The notes: generated by a model from the letters alone, not told the origin. Positions 13,113-20,850 are shown, counted from the stretch's first letter. The stretch: DNA of 21,060 nt from Firmicutes bacterium CAG:24053_14 (GCA_001916715.1 MNSZ01000067.1:684-21743), one strand, 5' to 3'. Translations and numbers: made by a program.

Positions 13113-15256
13113 AAAATATCTTCGCAATATGCAGAAACGATCTGCGCAGAATATCTTCAAACGTCGTCGCCATAGTCCTCATCCTCGGACTTGCCGTTGT
13201 TCCGTGCCTGTATGCGTGGTTCAACATCTTCTCAAACTGGGACCCCTACGGCCCGGACGCGACCTCGCGCATAAAGGTCGCCGTCGCGTCGGAGGACTCC
13301 GGCGCCTCGGTGCTGGGACTTAAAATCAACATCGGCTCGCAGGTCATATCCGCGCTCGAGGCAAACGACACCATCGGCTGGCAGTTCGTTGACACGAAGC
13401 AGGAAGCACTCGACCTTGTTTACAGCGGCGACTGCTACGCGGCTCTCGTCGTGCCCGATGATTTTACCGCAAACGTCACAAGCTTTCTAAGCGGAGACAT
13501 CACCAATCCCGATATCATTTTCTATCAGAACGACAAGAAAAACGCCATCGCGCCGAAGATAACCGGCAAGGCCAAGACCGCCGTTCAGGAACAGGTAAAC
13601 GCCACCTTCGTTCAGACGATATCCGACGATATCGCGTCGCTGATCTCCGTTGCCAACGCAAACGGCATCTCGGCCGAGGATCTTCTCAACGATATGAGCA
13701 AGGACATAAACGACCTGAGCGCCAAGCTTTCCGACTGCTGCGCGGCTCTGAGCGCGGCAAACGGACTGACAAACTCAGCGCGAAACCTTATAAACGTTTC
13801 GGTGAAGCTTTGCAACAGCACCTCGGCAAGCCTTGAGCAGTCAAAGGCTCTGCTGGACAAAACCGGCGACGACGCTGCAACGATAAATAACCGCATCGAC
13901 ACGACGGTGCAGAGCGTGACCACCGCGCTCGCGCAGGCAGACTCCAACCTCGCTGCCATTCAGGCAAGCCTCGAGGACGCTTTTTCCGACATAAACCGCT
14001 ATAACGACTATGTTTCCACCGGCCTTGCGGCCGACGTCGCCATGCTCGATGCGTTCAGCACCAATTGCAGCGATATGGCGCAGTCGTTCACGTCTATCGG
14101 CTTTGACGCCGCGGCAGCCCAGATGAACGCGCTTGCCGCAAAGCTCAAAGCCCTCAGCTCCGCTCTGTCGAGCCTCAAGGAGGCAAACGATGACAGCTGG
14201 GCCGGCATCCGCGAGCAGCAGGCCGCGCTCATCGACCAGATCACCTCCGCACGCGAGACGATCAGCAATCTCTCGGCAAGCGTCAGCAGCGAGCTTTCGC
14301 CGAAGCTGCACGAGGCGCTGAACAAGGCGCAGGGCGCATCGTCGTCCGTCAGCTCCATGCTCGGCAAGCTGCAAAGCTCGACGAGCGCACTCAGCGGAAC
14401 GCTCAACTCCTACCTCGGCTCCATCGGAACGATGCAGACCGGCTTTGCCGACACGCAGAAGGCCATTGAGGGCGCGCAGGCCGAGCTGAAGGTCGTTTCC
14501 GAGTTCGTATCCGCCCTTGCGGGCAGCAATCTGCTGGCCGAGGTCTCGGACACGCTCGAGAGCGAGGGCGACCTTGTCGGCAATTATCTCGCCTCGCCCA
14601 TAAAGATGGACACCGTCATTAAATTCGACATCAAAACCTACGGCTCGGCAATGGCTCCGTTCTACACCGTGCTTGCCCAGTGGGTCGGCGCGCTGCTGAG
14701 CGCCGTGTTCCTCAAGGTCAAGATCCGCAAGGAGCATGAGCCGGCAAACCTGCGTCTGCACGAAAGATTTTTCGGCAGATACGGTCTGTTCTTCCTCGTA
14801 GCCATCGGTCAGGCGATCATAGTTTCGCTCGGCGATCTGTTCTATGTCCAGATCCAGTGCGTCGCACCGTGGCGGTTTATACTCGCGTCCGTGGTGACAG
14901 GACTTTGCTTCTCACTCATAAACTACGCGCTTGTTTTTGCGCTTGATAACATAGGCATGGCGATCTCCGTTATCGTTATGGTCTTGCAGGTCGGCGGCTC
15001 CGGCGGAACGTACCCCGTCGAGGTGCTGCCGGAGATATTCCGCAAGATGTATGACTTCATGCCGTTTAAATATGCAATGAACGCAATGCGCGAGACCATC
15101 GGAGGTATGTACGGCGATGTGTATCTGCACAACATTGTTGTCCTCCTGTGTATATGCGTCGGTTCGATCATTCTCGGACTTGCGCTGTACTATCCCTGCC
15201 TTGGTCTGAACCGCTTAATTGAATCAAGTAAAAGAAAGAGTGAGATTATGCTATGA
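13109..15256 (+). CDS. YhgE/Pip-family membrane protein (second copy)
   Basis: This is a 715-aa paralogue of the first YhgE protein with the same plan. One N-terminal helix (about 19-40, VVAIVLILGLAVVPCLYAW) leads into NIFSNWDPYGPDA. A long Ala/Ser/Leu-rich helical extracytoplasmic region covers about 175-490, and C-terminal helices cover about 510-705, with GGSGGTYPVEVLPEIF and PFKYAMNAMRETI matching the first copy. The GTG start at 13109 is preceded by GAGGAGG and overlaps the upstream stop. The stop overlaps the ATG of the next gene (ATGA). Two diverged copies in one operon suggest a heterodimeric transporter or channel; no nucleotide-binding partner is encoded nearby. Confidence 0.88.
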   Translation: MKNIFAICRNDLRRISSNVVAIVLILGLAVVPCLYAWFNIFSNWDPYGPDATSRIKVAVASEDSGASVLGLKINIGSQVISALEANDTIGWQFVDTKQEALDLVYSGDCYAALVVPDDFTANVTSFLSGDITNPDIIFYQNDKKNAIAPKITGKAKTAVQEQVNATFVQTISDDIASLISVANANGISAEDLLNDMSKDINDLSAKLSDCCAALSAANGLTNSARNLINVSVKLCNSTSASLEQSKALLDKTGDDAATINNRIDTTVQSVTTALAQADSNLAAIQASLEDAFSDINRYNDYVSTGLAADVAMLDAFSTNCSDMAQSFTSIGFDAAAAQMNALAAKLKALSSALSSLKEANDDSWAGIREQQAALIDQITSARETISNLSASVSSELSPKLHEALNKAQGASSSVSSMLGKLQSSTSALSGTLNSYLGSIGTMQTGFADTQKAIEGAQAELKVVSEFVSALAGSNLLAEVSDTLESEGDLVGNYLASPIKMDTVIKFDIKTYGSAMAPFYTVLAQWVGALLSAVFLKVKIRKEHEPANLRLHERFFGRYGLFFLVAIGQAIIVSLGDLFYVQIQCVAPWRFILASVVTGLCFSLINYALVFALDNIGMAISVIVMVLQVGGSGGTYPVEVLPEIFRKMYDFMPFKYAMNAMRETIGGMYGDVYLHNIVVLLCICVGSIILGLALYYPCLGLNRLIESSKRKSEIML

Positions 15257-15915
15257 TCATCGATTTCAAAGCGCATGTTATGCCCGGCATGGACAAAACC
15301 TGCAAAAACCGGATCGACACTATTCGCCGCCTTATGGCGGCGAAGGATGCCGGGGTCGATCTGATCGTCGCCGCGCCCGTTTACGATCCCGACGAGTGCA
15401 GCGTCGAGGAATTTCTTGACCGCCGCCGCCAGAGCGAGGATATCCTCGGCAGTCTCATGAACGATGAGCTTCCCGAGGTCATGACGGCCGCGATGGTCAA
15501 ATTCAGCGATAAGCTTCTGACAGCCGACGAGCTGGATAAGCTCTGCTTCGGCGACAGGTGCTTTATCCTGAACATGAGGGACACAACATGGGACGACACC
15601 ACCGAGGCCGTGCTGCGCAGGCTCACCGGAAGGCTGTGCATGAACGTCATCCTTGCCGATGCGAGCGAGGATGTGCTCAAAAACAGCGATAAGCTCCAGC
15701 AGCTCGGAGTCCACGTCATGCTCGATCTCGAGGAGATCCACCACAAAAAACAGATCCGTGCCTATCTTCCGCTGATCGGAAGCGGCCTTATCTGCGCCAT
15801 AGGCAGCGACTGGGGTTCGGAGGCTCCCTACCGTTTCCTGCGCAAGACCAAAAGGCGTATGGATGAAGCGTTTGACACCGTTATGGCAGCGTCCGCGCAC
15901 CTGCTCGGCCGATAA
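15253..15915 (+). CDS. degenerate CpsB/YwqE-like PHP-fold protein
   Basis: This 220-aa protein resembles, over its whole length, CpsB/CapC-type tyrosine phosphatases of the PHP superfamily. The start IIDFKAHVMPGMD corresponds to the family's IDIHxHxLPGxDD. DAGVDLIVAAPVYDP corresponds to GVxxIVxTPHxxP, LQQLGVHVMLDLEEI to the strand before the helical linker, and ICAIGSDWGSE to the terminal ASDxH motif. Key metal ligands are changed: HxH is K6xH8, the TPH His is Val, and the SDxH His is Gly. Catalysis of the usual kind is therefore unlikely. The ATGA overlap with the second YhgE gene suggests it works with that membrane complex, perhaps as a binding or regulatory subunit. Homology is judged by eye. 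Confidence 0.6.
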   Translation: MIIDFKAHVMPGMDKTCKNRIDTIRRLMAAKDAGVDLIVAAPVYDPDECSVEEFLDRRRQSEDILGSLMNDELPEVMTAAMVKFSDKLLTADELDKLCFGDRCFILNMRDTTWDDTTEAVLRRLTGRLCMNVILADASEDVLKNSDKLQQLGVHVMLDLEEIHHKKQIRAYLPLIGSGLICAIGSDWGSEAPYRFLRKTKRRMDEAFDTVMAASAHLLGR

Positions 15916-15949
15916 CGCCACAGCACGCAAAGAAATAGAGACGATTTTA

Positions 15950-15972
15950 CCCCCGGCGGATCCCGCCGGGGG
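15950..15972. repeat. GC-rich hairpin downstream of the YhgE operon
   Basis: CCCCCGGCGG (15950-15959) and CCGCCGGGGG (15963-15972) form a 10-bp stem with loop ATC, and the flanking GATTTTA/TAAGATC extend the symmetry. No T-run follows on either strand, so it is not a canonical intrinsic terminator, but it could stall polymerase or protect the mRNA end. Confidence 0.6.
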
Positions 15973-16020
15973 TAAGATCATGTGTGGGTGTGTGATGCGG
16001 TTTATCTGCGGCGGTCCGGG

Positions 16021-16054
16021 TAAAAGAAAATCTCGAAGCTCAAAAGCTTCGGGA
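16021..16054 (-). terminator. terminator behind the tRNA-Val 3' fragment
   Basis: On the minus strand a 10-bp stem (16045-16054 with 16031-16040, one G-U pair) with a 4-nt loop is followed by TTTTCTTTTA. It sits 7 bp beyond the CCA end of the tRNA fragment, as expected for the original terminator of a tRNA gene. Confidence 0.7.
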
Positions 16055-16061
16055 TCAACTA

Positions 16062-16088
16062 TGGTGGACGATACAAGACTCGAACTTG
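16062..16088 (-). pseudogene. 27-nt duplicate of the tRNA-Val 3' end (attachment-site-like)
   Basis: These 27 bases are identical to 16227-16253, which cover the T-arm, 3' acceptor strand and CCA of tRNA-Val. The rest of the tRNA is absent; the sequence beyond 16088 diverges at once. A direct repeat of a tRNA 3' end is the usual scar of integrase-mediated insertion. Only 138 bp lie between the copies, so any element has been lost. Confidence 0.75.
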
Positions 16089-16184
16089 CGGAGGCCTGCC
16101 GCTTTGCGCCCGGCATCCGCCGCCTGTTCCGCTTGAGCAAGCTCAAGCTCGAATTCGGTCACAAGCTTCGAGTCCTTATACCTG

Positions 16185-16225
16185 AAGAAAAAAGAAAACC
16201 TACAGCTCAAATAAGCTGTAGGTTT
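16185..16225 (-). terminator. terminator of tRNA-Val
   Basis: On the minus strand a perfect 12-bp stem (16214-16225 with 16196-16207), loop TATTTG, is followed by a T-rich run with C interruptions (TTTTC TTTTTTC when read with the stem end). It starts 1 bp after the tRNA CCA. Confidence 0.85.
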
Positions 16226-16226
16226 G

Positions 16227-16302
16227 TGGTGGACGATACAAGACTCGAACTTGTGACCTCCCGCACGTCAAGCGGATGCGCTACCAGCTGCGCCAATCGT
16301 CC
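16227..16302 (-). tRNA. tRNA-Val (anticodon GAC)
   Basis: This 76-nt tRNA with encoded CCA has acceptor arms GGACGAT/ATCGTCC, a D-loop with AGCTGGTAGC, anticodon stem TCCGC/GCGGG around loop TTGACGT (anticodon GAC, reading GUC and GUU), a T-loop with TTCGAGT, and discriminator A. All four arms pair. A 27-nt copy of its 3' end lies downstream. Confidence 0.96.
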
Positions 16303-16355
16303 AATCGCAAAGAGCACATAAAAACCATTGATATTTCATGATTTTTTGCGGTTTG

Positions 16356-16384
16356 ATTATAGCATACATTTTAATCCGCTGCAA
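16356..16384 (-). promoter_or_regulatory. promoter of tRNA-Val
   Basis: On the minus strand TTGCAG (16379-16384) and a perfect TATAAT (16356-16361) are spaced 17 bp apart, about 50 bp before the tRNA. Confidence 0.8.
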
Positions 16385-17319
16385 CTACAGGACGGTGAGC
16401 CGGGCTTTTCTGTTGACACATTGTTGACAGTGGGGGAGTCTTAAAACCTCGGAACAGAGCATAATTCGCCATAAAGCGTGTAGGTGATGCAATCATATAC
16501 TGAGCCGGAATCTGTCGATTTATATTTATAATGAAATTGTTAAATTCTCGTGAAAAGTCTTTCAATGATAGCTGGGTTGCTACTATTTCTGAGGCTACGA
16601 TTCGATATTTTTTAGCTTTTCAGATACTCTTTCACAAGCAGATTACAGGCGTTCTCGAATAGTGTTAAACGAGCGGAGATGTAATAACTGCAAATGACAT
16701 TAATCGATAGAGTCATAAGAATGAATGCACTGCGTTTTATGATAACGGATAGCGGCACAATATGTGCTCAATTAATAATATGCTTGCCAAAACTGTAGTT
16801 ACCTATATAATATAAAGCTGCAATTTTGGCAATTTTCATGCGTCAATCCTCATTTATTTTAAAGACCGTGGTTCGTTGGTTGTTTATGCTCGTCTCACAG
16901 CTCTTGTTTATCAATAAAACTTGAATATCATCCGGAATGTACTCGGTAGATAAAATCGTATCTCTAAGTTTTTTCTGCTCATCCGACATTGGGTGCTCGC
17001 TGTTATACATACTCCATATTGCCTGTGCCTCTATCCTGCAATATCTTACGGCTCTTCTCTATTGTTGAAATTCTCGGAGTATAGATTATCCCTTTTTTAT
17101 CACACGGAAGTTGAGTACATATATTGCAAATTTGAAAATTCCTCTTCTTGTGCTATGGAGTACTATCTCGTTTTACCGTGAATAGGGATATAATTTATGA
17201 GAGAAGTTTTAAGGAAAAATCTCCTATGCAAAAATGCACCCATGCTATAACCAAAGGATAATGCTGTTCTCATGACAGACCATACCCAAAGCTTCTCAAT
17301 TCGGAAGTGGTCACGACTG
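16385..17319. other. AT-rich region without a clear gene
   Basis: Base composition is visibly more AT-rich than on either side. Two TGTTGACA direct repeats (16411-16418 and 16422-16429) lie at its left edge. Short minus-strand frames at 16612-16716 (34 codons, ending LVKEYLKS) and 16843-17010 (55 codons, containing SDEQKKLRDTILSTEYIPDD) read like protein fragments. The second appears to continue upstream through a frameshift near 17055. I recognise no family. It looks like decayed, possibly foreign DNA next to the tRNA scar. Confidence 0.5.
16843..17010 (-). pseudogene. short protein-like remnant of unknown origin
   Basis: This is a 55-codon frame, MYNSEHPMSDEQKKLRDTIL..., hydrophilic and protein-like. 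The frame is open a little further upstream (RIEAQAIWSMYN). A plausible continuation lies in another frame (YSENFNNREEP), which suggests a frameshifted gene tail. No good ribosome binding site precedes the ATG. No family is recognised. Confidence 0.3.
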
Positions 17320-18081
17320 TCATTTCGCTTCGGCTGCTTCCGCTTTTTCCTTTGCAAGCTTTGCGGCTTTCGCTTCGCAATGGGCATAATACGAGTCGCC
17401 CATTTTTTCAAACTCCGCCTTGGGCATGATAAGCTCGTCAAGCTTCTGTCTCGTCGCGGGAAGGATCGTGCCGTAGCGAACATAATCAACGCCTGCCTGA
17501 GAAACATAGCTCAGATATTCCGCAATGCGGTCCTTCAGAATCGGAACCGGGAACATTTCGCCCTCGCCGCAGAACAGCGTCGTATAGTTGCCAACACCGT
17601 GAATGAGATCCATCTGCGCTCTTACGGCATCATAGTTGCCCTTATCGGAGAAAAAGCCGCAGGTCGATATATAGACATGGCGCTGATGGGAAAGATCATA
17701 GCGGGACGAATGCTTGCCGTTGCCCTTGCCGTCAAATCTGTCCTTCATTACGGGCTTCATGGTGGGAACCTGACGGTCAATAAAGTTTTTCATGCGACCA
17801 GGCAGCGAGTAGTAGTAAAGCGGGAAGCTCCAGATGATAACGTCCGCGGCAATGAGCTTTTCTATGCAGCCTGCCATATCGTCGTTCTTGAAGCACTTGC
17901 CGGGTGTACGCTTCCAGCAGGAAAGGCAGCCCTGACAGGGCTCGATGTTGAGCTTGTAAATGTCGAGCTGTTCAAATTCCACCTCGGTTTCGCTTTGCAG
18001 ACCCTTTACGAAGGCGTTTGTCAGGCGAAGTGAATTGCTTTTTTCCAATTTCGGACTTCCGTTAATAACCAGTAATTTCAT
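17320..18081 (-). CDS. flavodoxin-like NAD(P)H-dependent oxidoreductase
   Basis: This 253-aa FMN-binding oxidoreductase belongs to the flavodoxin-fold/NADPH-dependent FMN reductase group. MKLLVINGSPK is the phosphate-binding start (INGSPK 6-11). CQGCLSCW (49-56) with a following C and DDM is the Cys-rich signature of the iron-sulfur-flavoprotein-like branch. SFPLYYYSLPGRMKNFIDR is the flavin loop typical of the family. The C-terminus has an Ala/Glu/Lys-rich helix. AAGGAG precedes the ATG. It lies 81 bp downstream of the crotonase gene on the same strand and may supply or remove electrons for the acyl-CoA chemistry suggested by the neighbours. The substrate is unknown. Confidence 0.85.
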   Translation of the reverse strand: MKLLVINGSPKLEKSNSLRLTNAFVKGLQSETEVEFEQLDIYKLNIEPCQGCLSCWKRTPGKCFKNDDMAGCIEKLIAADVIIWSFPLYYYSLPGRMKNFIDRQVPTMKPVMKDRFDGKGNGKHSSRYDLSHQRHVYISTCGFFSDKGNYDAVRAQMDLIHGVGNYTTLFCGEGEMFPVPILKDRIAEYLSYVSQAGVDYVRYGTILPATRQKLDELIMPKAEFEKMGDSYYAHCEAKAAKLAKEKAEAAEAK

Positions 18082-18162
18082 CGAATTTCTCCTTGAACTA
18101 TATTTATCACAATTTTGCGTTATTAATTAATGCTCAGCTGCTTGGCACCATATGGATGACAA

Positions 18163-18954
18163 TTACTCGCATGTATAAAGCCCCTTGCGCTTTTCGAGCA
18201 TTGCCTTTGAAGCCTCCGCCTTATCCTTTGTGCTGACGGTATATATTCCCTGAATCTCCTCGGCAAGAAGCCCCGATGCATAGCTTGATTCAGCCGCAAT
18301 GTTGATGCACTTCTTGCACATCTGAACCGCGATGGGCGGAAGCTCCGCCATTTTTCTCGCATAGCCCAGGGTCGTGCTTTCAAGCTCCTCCAGCGACACG
18401 AGCCTTTCGACAAGCCCGATGCGGTATGCCTCCTGTGCATAAATATCCTCACAGGTAAGCGCCATCAACTTGGTCATTCCGGGGCCGATAAGCTTGGTCA
18501 GCCTGGTCGTTCCGCCCATGTCAGTGCTTATACCCACCTGAACCTCACGCAGAGCAAACCTCGCATTTTCCGCCGCGATCCTGAAGTCGCAGGCCGCCGC
18601 AAGCTCTATCGCCGTACCCATGCACGCGCCCTGTATTCCGACCACGACGGGCAGATTGCAGTCGTGCCAGAACTGATATGCCCGCTGCCAGTACTTCACG
18701 CCGTAAAGACTTCTGCCGGGCTTGCCTATCACGGTGCTTGCGTAATTGAGGTCGATACCCGCGGAAAAGTGCTTGCCGTCGGCAAGAAGCGCAATGCTTC
18801 TAAGCTCGTGGTTGCCTATGATTTTTTCTTCCTGAAGCTCGATCATTGCCTCAAAAAACGGGGCGCTCATGGTGTTGTATGCCTCCGGCCTTGACAGTCG
18901 GACAATGCCTACATTACCCTCCTGAGAGAAGCTTAAAAACTCTCCGTAACTCAT
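18163..18954 (-). CDS. enoyl-CoA hydratase/isomerase family protein, dienoyl-CoA isomerase-like
   Basis: This is a crotonase-fold acyl-CoA enzyme of 263 aa. The first oxyanion-hole region is HFSAGIDLNYAS (62-73) and the second is GACMGTAIELAAACDFRIA (109-127). E117 and E137 occupy the positions of the two catalytic glutamates of enoyl-CoA hydratase (20 residues apart). D145 in STDMGG lies eight residues after E137, as the extra Asp does in delta3,5-delta2,4-dienoyl-CoA isomerase. That suggests isomerase rather than simple hydratase activity, but the substrate is inference. GGAGG precedes the ATG. It is divergent from the CoA-transferase remnant and monooxygenase genes, and is first in a likely operon with the flavodoxin-like gene. 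Confidence 0.88.
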   Translation of the reverse strand: MSYGEFLSFSQEGNVGIVRLSRPEAYNTMSAPFFEAMIELQEEKIIGNHELRSIALLADGKHFSAGIDLNYASTVIGKPGRSLYGVKYWQRAYQFWHDCNLPVVVGIQGACMGTAIELAAACDFRIAAENARFALREVQVGISTDMGGTTRLTKLIGPGMTKLMALTCEDIYAQEAYRIGLVERLVSLEELESTTLGYARKMAELPPIAVQMCKKCINIAAESSYASGLLAEEIQGIYTVSTKDKAEASKAMLEKRKGLYTCE

Positions 18955-19028
18955 AATATTCCTCCTTAACTCGTTTTTGCGGTATCAGCTAAGCCGACGG
19001 GAAATTTTGTCGAATTTTTATCACCATT

Positions 19029-19057
19029 ATTTAATAACATGCGCCTGCGTTTATCAA
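19029..19057 (-). promoter_or_regulatory. candidate promoter of the crotonase gene
   Basis: On the minus strand TTGATA (19052-19057), N17, TTAAAT (19029-19034), about 75 bp before the ATG. The match is moderate. The rest of the divergent gap between 18955 and 19265 shows no gene. Confidence 0.5.
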
Positions 19058-19209
19058 GGGCACAAAGTACGAAAAAACATTTCGAATTATTCGGTGTTGT
19101 GTGTAAAAATGCAGGAAAACAAATTGAATAATTGGGCAAAGGCTACAAAAATCAGAGGGAAAATGCATCCCCACTTCATATTTTATAATCTTGAACGAAA
19201 TCCGCCTCT

Positions 19210-19237
19210 TTGATAATCTAATAACACAACATATAAA
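19210..19237 (+). promoter_or_regulatory. candidate promoter of the CoA-transferase remnant and monooxygenase genes
   Basis: TTGATA (19210-19215), N16, TATAAA (19232-19237), followed by AAAAAGGAG and the ATG at 19266. No other good promoter is seen before the monooxygenase gene at 19733. Confidence 0.65.
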
Positions 19238-19265
19238 TTTATCTATACAAAAAGGAGCAGAACAA

Positions 19266-19334
19266 ATGGCTGATTTCGACAAGGAATTTTTCGAAGGCGT
19301 AAAAGACGGCGTTACCAAGGGCAAGATCGAATAA
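19266..19334 (+). CDS. 22-codon ORF, probable 5' stub of a deleted gene
   Basis: MADFDKEFFEGVKDGVTKG plus KIE and TAA. It has an excellent AAAAAGGAG ribosome binding site and codon use like the highly expressed gene downstream. It stops exactly where a CoA-transferase tail begins in another frame, so it may be the N-terminus of a lost gene, or a genuine small protein. No family is recognised. Confidence 0.45.
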   Translation: MADFDKEFFEGVKDGVTKGKIE

Positions 19335-19705
19335 ACCGCGATAATCTCACCCGGATCATCGAGGACTGGCTGGATTCGTTTGAAACGGCTGACGAGGCAT
19401 GCCGGGTGCTTGACAGCTTCGGCGTTCCCAACAGCAAGGTCTACTCACAGCAGGATATCCTCAAAGACCGGCATGCATGGGAGTGCGGATGGCTCCGGAA
19501 GGTGCCTCTGCCGGAGAGCATGAAAGGTCCTTCGGAGGAGATCGTGCTCGCGGTGGGTATTGCGGATTATTCGGGCTTCAAGCCAGAGTATAAGTCCGCG
19601 CCGGACCTCGGGCAGCATACGGAGGAGATCCTGCGCGATTACGGCTTATCGGATGACGAAATTCACAGCTGCATAGATTCGTGGAACAAAAGCAACAAAC
19701 TTTAA
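19334..19705 (+). pseudogene. C-terminal remnant of a family III CoA-transferase (CaiB/BaiF-like)
   Basis: About 123 codons resemble the C-terminal part of CaiB/BaiF CoA-transferases, which move CoA between carboxylic acids. NRDNLTRIIEDWLDSFE and ADEACRVLDSFGVPNSKVYS match the region before the end, then DILKDRHAWECGW, and LGQHTEEILRDYGLSDDEI matches the family's typical end. The N-terminal two-thirds or more, including the catalytic Asp region, is missing. The frame has no convincing start: a GTG at 19406 lacks a clear ribosome binding site. A 5' deletion joined the 22-codon ORF upstream to this tail. It is transcribed, if at all, with the monooxygenase gene 27 bp downstream. Confidence 0.75.
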
Positions 19706-19732
19706 ATTAATAATAACGATAGGAGAAAAACA

Positions 19733-20842
19733 ATGATTAAGACCAGACTTACCGAGCTTGTCGGCATCAAGTACCCCATCATTCAGGCAGGCATGGGTCC
19801 CTACCCCGTAACCAGCCTCTGCATTGCAGCGGCAAACGCAGGCTGCCTCGGCCTCTGCTCAACCTTCGCAACCGCATCCCGCGAGACCAACAAGGTCGTT
19901 TTCGACGACTTCTGCAAGCAGGCACACGCAGATCCCTCCGATGACGACGTTACCATCTTCAAGAAGATGTTCACCCGCGTTTTCGAGGAAACCAAGGAAT
20001 CCGACGGTATCTTCGGCGCAAACGTAATGGTATCGGCAGAGCTTCGTCAGAACGCCGCCAACGTCATGAAGGCAATCAAGGAGCTGCGCGAGGATCCCGA
20101 GATGGCACGCAGATTCAAGGTCCTCGTCACCACCGCGGGCGACCCGATGCCCTGGTCGAACTTCGTAAAAGAGCAGGGCATGATCTGGATGCACGTATTC
20201 CCCGGCGTCCGCACCGCTGCCCGCTGCAAGAAGGCCGGCGTTCAGGTTCTTATCGCTTCCGGTCACGAGGGCGGCATGCACACCGCATGGCAGCCTGTCC
20301 ACAGCCTCACCCTCCTTCCCGACATCGTTGAGAAGTTCTCCGACGAGAACACCCTCGTCTGCGGCGCAGGCGGCTTCTGCGACGGCAAGAGCATGGCAGC
20401 CGCATTCGCAATGGGCGCAGACGGCGTTCAGATGGGCACCCGCTTCCTCGCAACCGAGGAATCCGACTTCTGCGATCTGTGGAAGAAGATGGTCATTGAC
20501 TGCCAGGACGGCGGCACTCTGGTTGCAAGAGGCTTCGTAGGCCCCGCTCGCTGGCTGAGAACCGACGTTTCCCTCCAGCACGCATACAACACCGCAAAGG
20601 ACGCTCCCGGCTCCTATGTCGGCGTTCCCGATGACTTCTCCACCATTCCCATGGACCTGCTCACCTTCGAGCGCGTCGGCGTAGCGGCAACCTATGCAGG
20701 CGATGTCGAGCACGCAATGGCAGGCGCCGGAGAATGCGCACAGCGTATCACCGACCTGCCCAAGACCGCTGACATGGTCAAGAAGTGTGTCGACGACGCA
20801 GAGGAGATCCTCAAGGGCATTTCCGGCAAATATCTTGCATAA
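19733..20842 (+). CDS. nitronate monooxygenase / 2-nitropropane dioxygenase-like flavoprotein
   Basis: This 369-aa FMN-dependent TIM-barrel protein belongs to the nitronate monooxygenase/FabK-like family. The N-terminal GIKYPIIQAGMGPYPVTSL is the family start. GHEGGMH (177-183) occupies the place of the GxEAGGH motif with H183 as the likely catalytic His. CGAGGFCDGKSMAAAFAMGADGVQMGTRFLATEES is the phosphate/FMN-binding part (stretches about 215-248). GGAG precedes the ATG. Codons are strongly biased to C-ending forms, like metQ, suggesting high expression. True nitronate oxidation is unproven. The surrounding crotonase and CoA-transferase remnant raise the possibility of an enoyl-CoA-type or related substrate. 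It ends at a strong terminator. Confidence 0.88.
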   Translation: MIKTRLTELVGIKYPIIQAGMGPYPVTSLCIAAANAGCLGLCSTFATASRETNKVVFDDFCKQAHADPSDDDVTIFKKMFTRVFEETKESDGIFGANVMVSAELRQNAANVMKAIKELREDPEMARRFKVLVTTAGDPMPWSNFVKEQGMIWMHVFPGVRTAARCKKAGVQVLIASGHEGGMHTAWQPVHSLTLLPDIVEKFSDENTLVCGAGGFCDGKSMAAAFAMGADGVQMGTRFLATEESDFCDLWKKMVIDCQDGGTLVARGFVGPARWLRTDVSLQHAYNTAKDAPGSYVGVPDDFSTIPMDLLTFERVGVAATYAGDVEHAMAGAGECAQRITDLPKTADMVKKCVDDAEEILKGISGKYLA

Positions 20843-20850
20843 CAGCTTTT

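Noticed and set aside
16021..16226. A second complete tRNA gene next to tRNA-Val
   Set aside because: Only the T-arm and 3' acceptor half are present. The sequence beyond 16088 cannot form D or anticodon arms.
19266..19705. Programmed -1 frameshift joining the 22-codon ORF to the CoA-transferase tail
   Set aside because: The frames do differ by -1, but there is no slippery heptamer or downstream structure, and the product would still lack most of the enzyme.
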